From assembly GCF_002197665.1 (NCBI RefSeq), contig NZ_NBBJ01000007.1, forward strand, positions 31,605 through 95,604: DNA of 64,000 bases. Reading direction: 5' to 3'. The translations under genes and the position numbers were made by a program. This DNA comes from Sphingomonas mucosissima (GTDB lineage Bacteria; Pseudomonadota; Alphaproteobacteria; Sphingomonadales; Sphingomonadaceae). Under the pieces are notes generated by a model. It saw only the letters and a list, made by a program, of their open reading frames with translations, did no database searches and was not told where the DNA came from. Of this stretch, positions 17,818-27,465 are shown piece after piece (positions within the stretch are counted from its first letter, which is position 1; each line of letters starts with the position of its first letter).

Positions 17818-18711
17818 ATGCGGCGCGGTGACTTCGATGATCTGGCGGCGTTCGCGATTGTGGCGCGAGCGCGCAGCTTTACCCGAGCGGCTGCGGAACT
17901 CGGCCTTTCACCATCGGCGCTCAGCCACGCAATGAAGGCGTTGGAAACGCGGCTAGGCGTGCGCTTGCTTGCCAGGACGACGCGCTCGGTCGCGCCCACT
18001 CCCGCCGGCGAACTGCTCCTGCGCTCGATAGACCCAGCTTTGGCGCAGGTCGCGAACGGACTGGCCGCGCTCGCCGACTGGCGCGATGCGCCGTCGGGCA
18101 CGGTACGGCTCACCACTTTTGGCTATGCCGCGCGCACCGTCTTGGCGCCCCATCTGCCGCGCTTCCTGCTTGAACATCCCGACATATCGGTCGAGGTGAT
18201 AGTGGAGGATCGCCTGATCGACCTGGTCGCCGGCGGGTTCGATGCGGGCATCAGGCTTGGTGAAACCGTTCAGCGCGACATGGTGGCCATCCCAGTCGGA
18301 CCACCGCTTCGCACCGTAGTGGTAGGAACGCCCAGCTACTTCGCGCATCGCGATCACCCACGGACGCCCGAAGATCTCGCAGATCATGTCTGTGTCAATT
18401 ACCGCCTCTTGGGAGGTGGTGGGCTGCTCCCTTGGGAGTTCAGTGTAAACGGGCGTGACCTGAAGATGAGAGTGTCGGGTCAGCTCATCGTTAGCGATGA
18501 GGTATTAGCCGCAGCCGCAACGCGAGCCGGTGCAGGTCTTGGCTACATGATGGAACACGACGTGACGGACGAGATCAGAGATGGGCGGCTAGTGCAGGTG
18601 CTCACAGAGTTCTGCACCCCCTATCCCGGCTGCCAGCTCTACTATCCAGATCGTCGCGTCAGCCCTGCCCTCCGCGCCTTGATTGACACTCTTCGCTGGC
18701 CGCACGCTTGA
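17818..18711 (+). CDS. LysR-family transcriptional regulator
   Basis: A 297-residue LTTR. The winged helix-turn-helix covers residues about 5-62 (FDDLAAFAIVARARSFTRAA, GLSPSALSHAMKALE), followed by a linker helix and the periplasmic-binding-protein-like effector domain (FDAGIRLGETVQRDMVAIPV). ATG 17818 fits the usual distance to the first helix; the frame is open 12 codons further. It probably regulates the divergent aldo/keto reductase and itself. This subgroup commonly controls single oxidoreductases. Effector unknown. Confidence 0.92.
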   Translation: MRRGDFDDLAAFAIVARARSFTRAAAELGLSPSALSHAMKALETRLGVRLLARTTRSVAPTPAGELLLRSIDPALAQVANGLAALADWRDAPSGTVRLTTFGYAARTVLAPHLPRFLLEHPDISVEVIVEDRLIDLVAGGFDAGIRLGETVQRDMVAIPVGPPLRTVVVGTPSYFAHRDHPRTPEDLADHVCVNYRLLGGGGLLPWEFSVNGRDLKMRVSGQLIVSDEVLAAAATRAGAGLGYMMEHDVTDEIRDGRLVQVLTEFCTPYPGCQLYYPDRRVSPALRALIDTLRWPHA

Positions 18712-18961
18712 GACCCATACCCGGCCGTTCGTGCCACCCTGCCCGCTCTCCGAAACCGGTCATCCGTTCATCTGATTGTGCCGGCCGCTTTGGGGTCCTC
18801 GGCGAGCCGCTCGGAACGACTTCAATTTGGGGACTTTCCCGTCTGTCAGCTTTCGGGAACCCAGATCCAGATAGCTGCCGCTTTGCGCAGCCATTCGGTT
18901 CGGGTTGCGTGTTCGTCTTTTCTGCCGACCGCTGTCCGAGACCCGCGTTGACGCTACAGAT

Positions 18962-18979
18962 ACAACATATCATTGTTGT
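18962..18979. promoter_or_regulatory. Inverted repeat at the start of the AraC gene
   Basis: ACAACA-TATCAT-TGTTGT, 6-bp perfect arms, ending 3 bp before the ATG of the AraC-family gene. AT-rich in a GC-rich context. It may be a Fur-like or self-regulatory operator. The 8-mer GTTGTATC, in the opposite orientation, recurs at about 24129 before the second siderophore TBDR. Confidence 0.35.
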
Positions 18980-18982
18980 TCC

Positions 18983-19969
18983 ATGGACACGCGAAAGGAA
19001 ATTGGCCGGCCTTTGCCCAGCAACACCGCGGCAATCGCACAGGCAGCGGTTGCACCATCGGCCGTTTGGATCGGAATGCGAACCGTTGGCCAGCATCGCG
19101 TCGAGACGCTGAAACTCCGCGACGGCGTGACGCTGGTTCTGAGCGACATCAGCTCGGGTGAGGAATGTGCCTATCACCATGTCGAGCCCGAAGACGTGTT
19201 CGCCATCGGTTTCCACCTAAAAGGCGGAAGCCGCTTCGATATGGAGGGGACGCGGTTCGACACCAAACCTCTGGAGGTGCACGCTGGCGCGGCACCTCGG
19301 GCAGCGACGTCGTCGTTCATCCTGCCGGCGCATGGCTTCCGTACCATGTCACTCCGCTTCGCCCCGGAAGCCGCTCAGGAGCTGTTGGCGCGTCACGGGC
19401 TTAGGGACAGCGGCCTTATGTCTATGGTCGCCCAAGGAGCACAGGCAGTCTCTGCAACGCGACTTGCGCCTTTGAACCAACCGGGTGTGGCGATGCTCGA
19501 AGCGATGTTCGCGGCGCCCTATTCGGGTGCTGGGCGATCCTTGTTCCTTGAATCCTGCGCACTGGGTCTGCTGGCAGCACAGATCGACGCTGCGGTGCCG
19601 GGTACTGGCGAGAGCGAGACAAGCGTGCCGGAGCGCGGGCTCGGCGAGGCTCTTGCCTACCTCGATGCGCATCTCAACGACCCGCCGACTATCGTGCAAC
19701 TCGCTCGCATTGCCGGCATGAACGACTTCAAGCTGAAGCGGGCATTTAAGGCGGCCTTTGGCACGACGGTCTTCGGCTATGTTCGCCAACGCCGGATGGA
19801 GCGTGCGGCGGGCGATCTGCATGCCGGGCTGTCGGTGGCGCAGGCAGCAGGCCAGGCCGGCTATGAGTGCCCGCGATGCTTCAGCGATGCCTTCCGCCGC
19901 CACTTCGGCATGCTTCCCAGCGAAGTGATGCGCGCCGCTCTTGCAGAAACTCCCGCACGCTACGGTTGA
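18983..19969 (+). CDS. AraC-family regulator (PchR-like)
   Basis: A 328-residue activator. The C-terminal 100 residues are the AraC double helix-turn-helix ([20 protein letters not shown], then [31 protein letters not shown]). The N-terminal domain has the length and style of PchR-type regulators that sense an intracellular ferric siderophore. It directly precedes a siderophore-type TBDR, which fits. ATG 18983 is preferred; the longer frame from 18905 reads unlike protein. Its 3' end contains half of the direct repeat proposed as its own binding site. Confidence 0.88.
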   Translation: MDTRKEIGRPLPSNTAAIAQAAVAPSAVWIGMRTVGQHRVETLKLRDGVTLVLSDISSGEECAYHHVEPEDVFAIGFHLKGGSRFDMEGTRFDTKPLEVHAGAAPRAATSSFILPAHGFRTMSLRFAPEAAQELLARHGLRDSGLMSMVAQGAQAVSATRLAPLNQPGVAMLEAMFAAPYSGAGRSLFLESCALGLLAAQIDAAVPGTGESETSVPERGLGEALAYLDAHLNDPPTIVQLARIAGMNDFKLKRAFKAAFGTTVFGYVRQRRMERAAGDLHAGLSVAQAAGQAGYECPRCFSDAFRRHFGMLPSEVMRAALAETPARYG

Positions 19970-19985
19970 TACTCCCGCACGCTAC
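19949..19985 (+). promoter_or_regulatory. Two 15-bp direct repeats, candidate AraC-type binding sites
   Basis: ACTCCCGCACGCTAC occurs twice, at 19949-19963 and 19971-19985, with a period of 22 bp (about two helical turns), 54 bp before the TBDR start. AraC proteins often bind such tandem half-sites. It could instead be a chance slippage duplication of the AraC 3' end. Confidence 0.45.
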
Positions 19986-20039
19986 ACACGGCTGAATGAG
20001 CGCGGACCTACTGCGGGGCAAATCATTCTCCGGGGGCTT

Positions 20040-22178
20040 ATGCGTCACTATCTTCTGCTTACTTCATCCGCCCTGCTGTCTGCCGTGGGGGTTCCCGCCG
20101 TCGCCCAGACGTCCGCAGATGCCGCGATCGCATCGCGCGACGAGATCATCGTCACGGCACGGCTGCGCGAGGAGCCGGTGCGCGAGGTTCCGTTTGCCGT
20201 AACGGTGCTCGATACCGAGACGCTGGCCACGCGCCGCATCGACGACACGCAGAGCTTCTTTCGCCAGGTGCCCGGGCTGTCGCTCACCAGCTTCGACGAT
20301 GGCCGCTTCGCCTACTTCCAGCTGCGCGGCATCGGCCCGTTGAGCCAAGCGGCCAGCCCCGATGACGGATCGGTCGTTACCTACATCGATGGTGTGCCGC
20401 AGCCGGTCTACGCCTCCGAGTTCGCCTATCTCGACCTGGAGCGGATCGAGGTGCTGCGCGGGCCGCAAGGCACGCTGTTCGGGCGCAACAGCCAGGGCGG
20501 GGCGATCAACATCACCACCCGCCAACCCGGCGACAGGCTGATGGGCAGCGCGCGGATCGAGGGCGGCGAAGACAAATACGGGTTGGTTCAGGCCTCCGCG
20601 TCCGGTCCGCTCGTTGCGGATCGGCTATCGGCCGGGATCACCGCACGCGTCTCCACGATCGACGGGTTCATCCCCAACGTCGCTCCCGGCGGCGGCAAGC
20701 TAGGAGATCGCGACACCTATTCGGGACGCGGAACGCTCGTGTTCAAACCGTCGGGGGAAGGCGGCGCTCGCTTCACGCTGACCGGCAGCGTCGATCGCCA
20801 GCTCAGCGATCCCTTCTACTATGTGCTGGGTGGGCAGGCACGCGATCAGGTTGAACTTAACCCCGAGTTGCGCGTGAAGCGCACTTATTGGGGCGCTAGC
20901 CTCAAATCGGAGGTGCCGCTTGGTGCGGTCGACCTGACCTCCATCACGGCAATCAACGGTTTCTACAACGATCAGGTCACCGACGACACCGACGGGTTGA
21001 TCTACGCCCCGCTGTTCGGCGCACCACCCGCCACCTTCCTGCCGCAGAACGAGCGCTCGGATTGGCTGGAGGATGAGGACTGCTTCTACCAGGAGGTGCG
21101 TCTGGGCAGCACGGCTGGCGCGCCCGTCGCCTGGACAGTCGGCGGAACCTACTTCCGCTCGAACTTCAACGTCGATCTGCGGAACATCTCCAGCTTCTCG
21201 CCTTATCTCAACGGGCGCCGCCGGGATCGTCAGACAATCGACAGCTACGCCGCGTTCGGCGAAGTCACCGCACCTGTCACCACCCGGCTGAAGCTGACGC
21301 TGGGCGGCCGCTACACGCGCGACGAGAAGACGTTGCGTGCTGCGTACACCGGTAACGGCTTCCCTGGGACGGTGGCGGCGTTCAACGAACGGCAGGAACG
21401 CAACTTTGATCTGTGGACCGGCCGCGCTGCACTGACCTACACCGTCACCGACGACGTCAACGTTTATGCAACGGTAGGACGCGGCGCCAAGAGCGGTGGC
21501 TTCCCTCGCTTCTGGCAGGATGCTGCCATCGGTAATCCGAACCGCAGCTACCGTGAATCGACCTCCTGGACCTATGAGGCGGGCATCAAGGCGCGGGCGC
21601 TGGGCGGGCGGGCGCACTTTGATCTCACCGGTTTCTACAACGATGTGAAGGACGAGCAGCTGTTTGCGCTCGACTTCACCAGCTTCCAGTTTCTTCCCGT
21701 CAACATCGACACGCGAAGCCACGGGATCGAAGCGCAGGGCGACGTGGTGCTTGGCGGCGGGTTCAGCGTAGCGGGTGAGTTGGCATGGACGCATGGACGC
21801 GTGCGGGAGGCGGACGAACTGTCAGGGGCGGTGCGGGGTAACCGCATTCCCAACGTCGCCGGCTTCTCCAGCACGCTGGCACTCGACTGGCGCGGCGGCG
21901 ATGCAGTGGTGATGGGCGCGCAGCCAATCCTGTCTGTCAGCCACCAATATGCCGGCCGGCGCGCCGCCGACGTGGCCAACAATTTCGACATGCCTGGCTA
22001 CCACAATGTTGATGCCCGTGCCGGCTTGCGCTTTGGAACGTTCGAGGCGTACGCCTTTGCCCGCAACCTGTTCGACGCGCGCCAGGTCCTTAACGGCGTT
22101 CTCTACGGCCCGGGCGTAGAGGGGGAAGCCGTGGCGCGCGGGCGTGTGGCAGGTCTCGGTCTTTCGGCGCGCTTCTGA
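20040..22178 (+). CDS. TonB-dependent siderophore-type receptor (712 aa)
   Basis: An outer-membrane receptor with signal [20 protein letters not shown], TonB box-like DEIIVTARL, plug motifs ([39 protein letters not shown]) and a 22-strand-size barrel ending in aromatic F. The RGPQG(T)LFGRNS text is typical of iron-chelate and related receptors. The gene follows the AraC gene after 70 bp and its TGA overlaps the ATG of the methyltransferase (TGATG), so receptor, methyltransferase and MFS gene form one operon. Ligand likely a ferric siderophore taken from other organisms. Confidence 0.92.
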   Translation: MRHYLLLTSSALLSAVGVPAVAQTSADAAIASRDEIIVTARLREEPVREVPFAVTVLDTETLATRRIDDTQSFFRQVPGLSLTSFDDGRFAYFQLRGIGPLSQAASPDDGSVVTYIDGVPQPVYASEFAYLDLERIEVLRGPQGTLFGRNSQGGAINITTRQPGDRLMGSARIEGGEDKYGLVQASASGPLVADRLSAGITARVSTIDGFIPNVAPGGGKLGDRDTYSGRGTLVFKPSGEGGARFTLTGSVDRQLSDPFYYVLGGQARDQVELNPELRVKRTYWGASLKSEVPLGAVDLTSITAINGFYNDQVTDDTDGLIYAPLFGAPPATFLPQNERSDWLEDEDCFYQEVRLGSTAGAPVAWTVGGTYFRSNFNVDLRNISSFSPYLNGRRRDRQTIDSYAAFGEVTAPVTTRLKLTLGGRYTRDEKTLRAAYTGNGFPGTVAAFNERQERNFDLWTGRAALTYTVTDDVNVYATVGRGAKSGGFPRFWQDAAIGNPNRSYRESTSWTYEAGIKARALGGRAHFDLTGFYNDVKDEQLFALDFTSFQFLPVNIDTRSHGIEAQGDVVLGGGFSVAGELAWTHGRVREADELSGAVRGNRIPNVAGFSSTLALDWRGGDAVVMGAQPILSVSHQYAGRRAADVANNFDMPGYHNVDARAGLRFGTFEAYAFARNLFDARQVLNGVLYGPGVEGEAVARGRVAGLGLSARF

Positions 22179-22894
22179 TGCGGGGCTATGCTGTCACGGC
22201 GCAATATTACGATCCGCTGGCGAGCGGCGCCCACGCAGAGACGGACCGCCGAATCGCTGCGGCGCTTGCAGGCCTGGACGTTACCGCCGGACCGATCGTC
22301 GATGTCGGCGCCGGAACCGGACTGACCACGTCGCTGATCGCGGCAGCCCTCCCGGAAGCAGAGATATGGGCGGTGGAGCCCGATCCGGCAATGCGACCGG
22401 CGCTTATGGCGCGGGTGTGGGGCAACACCGATCTGCGCACGCGAGTGACGATCCTGCCTTTCGGGATCCTTGAAACCCCGTTGCCGGACAGGATTGCCGG
22501 AGCGGTGCTCAGCGCGTCACTGGTCCATCTAGGCCTCCCGGAACGCACACGGCTTTGGTCGCTGCTGGCGGAGCGACTAGCGACTGGCGGCAGGATCATC
22601 GTCGAGGTCCAGTGCCCGCAGGCCGAAGACATAACCGAAACAGCTATGGGCGACGTTCAGGTCGGTCGCATGACCTATCGCGGCAGCGTCGCCGCCCAGC
22701 GGATCGGCTCCGATCAGCAACGGTGGCGCATGACCTACCGGGCGATCCTGGATGATCGTGAGGTCGCCTGCGACGTGACGACCTATGACTGCTGGGCGAT
22801 CTCTGCGGACGCTATCTTGGAGGAAGCGACGGCTGCTGGTCTTATCGGGCACGTCGCCGACGAGCTCGTAATCCTTGAGCATGCGAGCCGATGA
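22178..22894 (+). CDS. Class I SAM-dependent methyltransferase
   Basis: A 238-residue methyltransferase with the SAM-binding motif I IVDVGAGTGLTTSLIAAALP, acidic motif II WAVEPDPAMRPAL and a Rossmann-type order. Its start overlaps the TBDR stop and its stop overlaps the MFS start by 4 bp, so it is co-translated with uptake genes. A methyltransferase inside an uptake operon is unexpected: it may modify the imported chelator to release iron or to detoxify it. Substrate unknown. Confidence 0.85.
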   Translation: MRGYAVTAQYYDPLASGAHAETDRRIAAALAGLDVTAGPIVDVGAGTGLTTSLIAAALPEAEIWAVEPDPAMRPALMARVWGNTDLRTRVTILPFGILETPLPDRIAGAVLSASLVHLGLPERTRLWSLLAERLATGGRIIVEVQCPQAEDITETAMGDVQVGRMTYRGSVAAQRIGSDQQRWRMTYRAILDDREVACDVTTYDCWAISADAILEEATAAGLIGHVADELVILEHASR

Positions 22895-24087
22895 ACACAG
22901 ATGAAGCGCACTGGTCGTTCGGTCACGCCGCTTCCATCCTGTTGCCATACACGCTGCGTGGCACGCTGCTGTCATTTCTGTATCTGATCCTGCCGGCAAT
23001 CCTCAGGGCGGGCGGAACCTCCCTGCCCATGACCTCGCTTTCCACGCTGGTCTTCCTTCCTGTCGGCCTGTCCTGGTTATGGGCGCCGCTGATGGACCGC
23101 ACGGCAGGCCGGGGGCGGCGGACCTGGATCGTGGGCGCACTGCTGGTTGCTTCAGCAGTATTTGCCGCGCTGTCGTGGCTCGACCCGGTAGCGGACTATG
23201 CGTTGGTGCTGACGGTGGCGCTGATGGTGGCAGCAGCGGCAGCGACAATCGGGACGGCAACCGATGCGGCCATCATCGACGGGGTGGCAGTACGTCACCG
23301 CGGATGGGCCAATGCATTACAGGCAGCCGGCGTAGCGCTTGGTGGCTTGGCGATCGGCGCGGTCGGCATTGTCTACGGCGCCCATGGCTGGGCCGCGACA
23401 AGCATCGTTATGGCAACCGCAGCTCTGGCCAGCGCCGGCTTCGTTGCGGTGGCGCCCCTAGCGACGGGTATAAACGTAAACGCGCCTGTTTTACGGCCCG
23501 CCGCCGGAACCTCGCTCCTGCGCGATCGACGAGTGCGGCACATGCTGCTCATAGTCATCCTGTCGCGAGCGGCGCTGCATCTTCCAATGGGTATCATTGC
23601 CGCATTCCAGATCGATGCAGGTCTGTCGGTCGCAAGCGCTGCCCTGATCGGCGGAACGGGAGGCGCCGCGGCCGGACTGATCGGAGCAGTGCTTGGAGGC
23701 GCGATTGCCACGAAGCTGCCGCCAAAGCGGGCAATTATCGCCACGCTAGCTGCTGTCGCGACTGCGTCGCTGATGCTCGCTGCGTCAATCGCTTTGCAAG
23801 GCGCTACACCCGGAATCGCGGTCATTCTAGCGTTGTACGTGTTTCTGCTGACGACGCCCGTCTTCGTCGCGATGCATCGACAATTCATGCTTCTCGCGCG
23901 TATCGGACGACATGCCTCGGACATGAGCGTTCTCACCGGAAGCGAGTTCCTGTCCGGGATAATGATTGCCGCCACTGCAGGTTGGATTGTGCAATCCGCC
24001 GGCTATCCCACTCTCTTCGTATTGGCCGGACTCTCCGCCTTTGGGGGCATGATGTTGGTTGGCCGGTCCTTGGACGAGGGTTCGTAA
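22891..24087 (+). CDS. MFS permease, siderophore-uptake type (RhtX/FptX-like)
   Basis: A 398-residue membrane protein with about twelve hydrophobic segments. A conserved acidic/basic loop after helix 2 (APLMDRTAGRGRRTW) resembles the AmpG/RhtX/FptX branch of the major facilitator superfamily. FptX and RhtX carry whole ferric siderophores (pyochelin, rhizobactin) through the inner membrane without an ABC transporter. Coupling to the upstream TBDR and PchR-like regulator agrees with that. Export of a drug or siderophore cannot be excluded. ATGA overlap with the methyltransferase. Confidence 0.8.
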   Translation: MNTDEAHWSFGHAASILLPYTLRGTLLSFLYLILPAILRAGGTSLPMTSLSTLVFLPVGLSWLWAPLMDRTAGRGRRTWIVGALLVASAVFAALSWLDPVADYALVLTVALMVAAAAATIGTATDAAIIDGVAVRHRGWANALQAAGVALGGLAIGAVGIVYGAHGWAATSIVMATAALASAGFVAVAPLATGINVNAPVLRPAAGTSLLRDRRVRHMLLIVILSRAALHLPMGIIAAFQIDAGLSVASAALIGGTGGAAAGLIGAVLGGAIATKLPPKRAIIATLAAVATASLMLAASIALQGATPGIAVILALYVFLLTTPVFVAMHRQFMLLARIGRHASDMSVLTGSEFLSGIMIAATAGWIVQSAGYPTLFVLAGLSAFGGMMLVGRSLDEGS

Positions 24088-24166
24088 GCATGGGCGCGAC
24101 CAAATACTTCTGCTTGCCCCTGTGTAACGTTGTATCGTACCTAACCTTGAGATTGATGAGGGGGAC

Positions 24167-26284
24167 GTGGTGAGAATAATCCTGGCGCTCGGCCTATCGG
24201 CCCTGGCGAGCAGCTACGCACATGCGCAGGAGGCGAGCGGCGTTTCAAGCAACGTTGCTGCTGACGAAAACGAAATTCTTGTCCTTGGCACCCGAGAGCA
24301 GGGCTACCGCGCAACGGTGGCGCCGCAGACCAACAAGTCCGACACTCCGATCCAGGAGACACCTTTCTCGGTACAGGTCGTTACGCGCGAACTCATCCGC
24401 GACCGTGGGATCACGACGGTAGGTGAGGCGCTACGCTATGTTCCGGGGTTCAGCCCTCAGGTGGGTTTTGGCGCCAGCAACGATCGCTTTTACATCCGTG
24501 GCTTCATCACGCCCTACAATCTGAAGAATGGGCTGCGCCGCTCTGCGTACGCGCCCGACGAGCAGCTTCAGAACATCGAACAGGTGGAAGTGCTGAAAGG
24601 CCCGGCATCGGCTCTCTACGGTCGGTTCGAACCGGGCGGTGTCGTGAACTTCATCACCAAGAAGCCTCTCGAGAACCCCTTTTTCGAGGTCGGCGCGCTC
24701 TATGGCCAGTTCGATCATCTGCGCCTCACTGCAGACGTCTCGACGCCAATTACCGACACGCTCGGGTTCCGGATCAACGTCAGCTACGATGATCGCGACG
24801 GTTTTCGCGACTTCGTCTTCGCGCGCGACCGCTTCGTGGCTCCGGTGCTGCAATGGCGCCCCTCCGACGCGACGACGGTGACGTTGGAAGGCGAGTACGC
24901 CCGCAAGACCGGCTATTTTGATCGCGGGTTCGCCAACGATCCGTTGTTCTTCGAAGCGCCCCGCAATCGGCAGTTTGGTGAACCCGATGCCCGCTATGAG
25001 AACGAAGGCGGGCTCGCCAGCCTGTTCGTCGATCACCGCTTTTCGGATGCGATCTCCGGCCGGGTGGCCTTGGGCTATTCGGACTTCACCAAGGACAGCT
25101 ACTATTACGCCTTCGGCTTTCCGCCGATCGATCGAGCCGATCCCGAGCGCCCCCTCGTCAATCGGCGGCCAAGCCTCGCCTTTGACCGACAACGGGATCT
25201 GACCGCACAGGCCGAGCTGTATGCGCGCTTCAACACCGGCGACGTCGAGCACAAAGCGCTCGCCGGCGTCGAGTATGGCTATGATCGCTGGCGGTTTGAC
25301 GTGCGGAACACCCCCTTTGGCGTGAACCTCCCGATCGACTTCTATTCACCCGCTTACGGTCAAAGCGCGACGCCAACCATCCTGACTGCAGACGGTGCGT
25401 GGAACAGCGACACCACCGCGATCTACGCGCAGGACGAATTGAAACTTAGCGCATTCAGGCTGCTCGCCGGCGGGCGCTATGACTGGAACAGATTGTCGAA
25501 CAGGGATGCGCTCGGCGGGCCCGGCGACGAGGAGACCCGGCGTGGTGCCTTCTCGCCTCGGATCGGCCTGACATGGACGCCGGCTCAGGCTGTTTCGCTC
25601 TATGCGAGCTGGTCGCGCTCGTTCCGTGCGCAGGTGGACGTCGGCCGGCTGCGCGACGGCGCACTGCCTCGCCCTTTGATCGGCGAGAGCCTGGAAGCGG
25701 GCATCAAGGCCAGCCTCCTCAACGGCCGCCTTACACCTACGCTCGCACTCTTCGACATCGATCGCCGGAATGTCGCCGTTTCCGATCCGGAGGATTTCGA
25801 TCTCGTCATCCAGATCGGGCGCTCGCGCTCGCGCGGCATCGAGTTCGAACTGCCGGCGGTGATCAGCCCCCGCTGGCGGATCATCGCCAACTACACCTAC
25901 CTCGACGCGGACGTCCGCGAAGACACGTTCGTCACGCCAGGCGCTCGACTGGTCAATGCGCCCGAACATTCTGCTAGCTTGTGGACGACCTATGACCTTG
26001 CCGGCCCCTTGCAGGGCGCGAGCGTCGGCGTGGGCGCACAACATATCGGAAATCGTGCCGGCAATACCGACAACTCCATCGTCCTGCCGGCCTACACGCG
26101 GTTCGACGCGAACCTGGCCTACGATTTCGACGCGGGGTTCGGTCCGCTTCGTGCGCAGCTGAACGTGCTCAATATGTTCGACAAGTTCTACTATGACAGC
26201 GGCGGCGCCTTCATTCCGCTTTATCCTGGTGCGCCGCGCACGGTGACGGCGAGCCTGTCTTACCGCTTCGGCAGCGCGCGATGA
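24167..26284 (+). CDS. TonB-dependent siderophore receptor (FhuA/FpvA type)
   Basis: A 705-residue receptor. Signal peptide MVRIILALGLSALASSYAHA, TonB box-like NEILVLGTRE, plug with IQETPFSVQVVTRELIRDRG, FYIRGF, IEQVEVLKGPASALYGRFEP, and a barrel ending YRFGSAR. These marks define the TIGR01783-type siderophore receptors. The start is GTG (24167 or 24170) behind GAGGGGG; the nearby ATG at 24156 is out of frame. The next gene begins inside its stop codon (ATGA), giving receptor, binding protein, permease and ATPase as one tight operon. Confidence 0.94.
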   Translation: MVRIILALGLSALASSYAHAQEASGVSSNVAADENEILVLGTREQGYRATVAPQTNKSDTPIQETPFSVQVVTRELIRDRGITTVGEALRYVPGFSPQVGFGASNDRFYIRGFITPYNLKNGLRRSAYAPDEQLQNIEQVEVLKGPASALYGRFEPGGVVNFITKKPLENPFFEVGALYGQFDHLRLTADVSTPITDTLGFRINVSYDDRDGFRDFVFARDRFVAPVLQWRPSDATTVTLEGEYARKTGYFDRGFANDPLFFEAPRNRQFGEPDARYENEGGLASLFVDHRFSDAISGRVALGYSDFTKDSYYYAFGFPPIDRADPERPLVNRRPSLAFDRQRDLTAQAELYARFNTGDVEHKALAGVEYGYDRWRFDVRNTPFGVNLPIDFYSPAYGQSATPTILTADGAWNSDTTAIYAQDELKLSAFRLLAGGRYDWNRLSNRDALGGPGDEETRRGAFSPRIGLTWTPAQAVSLYASWSRSFRAQVDVGRLRDGALPRPLIGESLEAGIKASLLNGRLTPTLALFDIDRRNVAVSDPEDFDLVIQIGRSRSRGIEFELPAVISPRWRIIANYTYLDADVREDTFVTPGARLVNAPEHSASLWTTYDLAGPLQGASVGVGAQHIGNRAGNTDNSIVLPAYTRFDANLAYDFDAGFGPLRAQLNVLNMFDKFYYDSGGAFIPLYPGAPRTVTASLSYRFGSAR

Positions 26285-27465
26285 GGCTTTTGGCGCCCGC
26301 GCTCGCGCTCGGCCTCGCGCTAGCAGGCTGCGGCGGTTCGCCTGACCCGGCTGTTTCGACCGAGGCCGTCGCAGGACGCGAGATACCGATGGCGCATGCC
26401 AAGACCTTTCGCGTCGTCGAGCGTGACGGTTATCGCGTGGTCGACCTGAAAGCCTCCGTGGTGAGTTGGGGCGGCGACGCCGTGGGAGAGGAGCAGTTCC
26501 AGCGCCTAGTCCTCGTCCCGCGTGAACAAACCCCGCCTCCACTCACCGGCGACCTTGCTGGCGCGACGCTTATCCGGACGCCAGTGATGCGCATCGCCAG
26601 CAACACGGGGTTCCACGAAGCGATTACGAAGGTGCTCGGCGTCAATGATCGGCTCGTCGCGGTGGGCGGCGTAAAATCCTATGACGATGCACTGCGCGCG
26701 CGGGTGCGCAGCGGAGCGGTGCGCCAGATCGGCTATGGCTGGCACTCCCCGCCCGCGCTCGACGCTTTGGTAGCGTCGAAGCCCGATGTGCTCCTGATGA
26801 GCATGGGCGATATGAAGAATGTCGGCGCCAAGCCGCGCGTCGAAGCGCTGGGCATTCCTGTCGTCCCTATCTTTCTCGATAATGAACCCGATTACATGGG
26901 CCGCGTCGAATATGTGCGCCTCGTCGGCATGCTGGCCGGGCGCGAGACGGAGGCCGAGGCGTTCGTCGCCATGGTGGCGCGTAATGTCGACGCCTTGAAG
27001 AAAGCGGCCGCCGCGCAGCCGATCCGCAGCGTGATCTCGGCTTGGTTTTCCGGCGGCGATCAATGGAACCCTGTGATCCGCAACGCAGATGCCAAGCTGC
27101 TGCGGGACGCCAACGGGCGCAATCCATTCGAGGGTCCCGACGATCCACGCAAGGACAGCTTCAATCGCATATCGACGGAGGAACTGATCGCGCGCGGACG
27201 GGATGCCGATTGCTGGATCCTGAGGGACTCGCACTCGCAACCCTTCACCGATCGCGCCGTGCTCGAACGCTTCAAGGCGTATCGAGACGGGTGCCTCTTC
27301 GCTGCCGATGGAATGACCAAGCCCGAAGCGGATGCATTCGACTATTACGAAACGGCCGTAATCCGCCCCGATCTCGTTCTCGGCGATATCGTGCGGATGC
27401 TTCACCCCGCGTTGCGTGATCAACCTTTCCGCTACATCCGGCTTGACACGCGAGCGCCACAATGA
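26281..27465 (+). CDS. ABC transporter substrate-binding lipoprotein (iron-chelate type)
   Basis: A 394-residue periplasmic binding protein of the FhuD/BtuF-like class III family, anchored as lipoprotein (lipobox ALAGC at residues about 14-18). It has two lobes: RLVAVGGVKSYDD... DALVASKPDVLLM in the first and ELIARGRDADCWI in the second. It would hand the ferric chelate from the receptor to the FecCD permease. It overlaps the TBDR and permease genes by 4 bp at each end. Slightly longer than the usual 300-350 residues because of an N-terminal extension. Confidence 0.9.
   Translation: MRLLAPALALGLALAGCGGSPDPAVSTEAVAGREIPMAHAKTFRVVERDGYRVVDLKASVVSWGGDAVGEEQFQRLVLVPREQTPPPLTGDLAGATLIRTPVMRIASNTGFHEAITKVLGVNDRLVAVGGVKSYDDALRARVRSGAVRQIGYGWHSPPALDALVASKPDVLLMSMGDMKNVGAKPRVEALGIPVVPIFLDNEPDYMGRVEYVRLVGMLAGRETEAEAFVAMVARNVDALKKAAAAQPIRSVISAWFSGGDQWNPVIRNADAKLLRDANGRNPFEGPDDPRKDSFNRISTEELIARGRDADCWILRDSHSQPFTDRAVLERFKAYRDGCLFAADGMTKPEADAFDYYETAVIRPDLVLGDIVRMLHPALRDQPFRYIRLDTRAPQ

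Noticed and set aside
20700..21794. 364-codon minus-strand frame
   Set aside because: Antisense shadow of the siderophore TBDR; no start signal and no family text.
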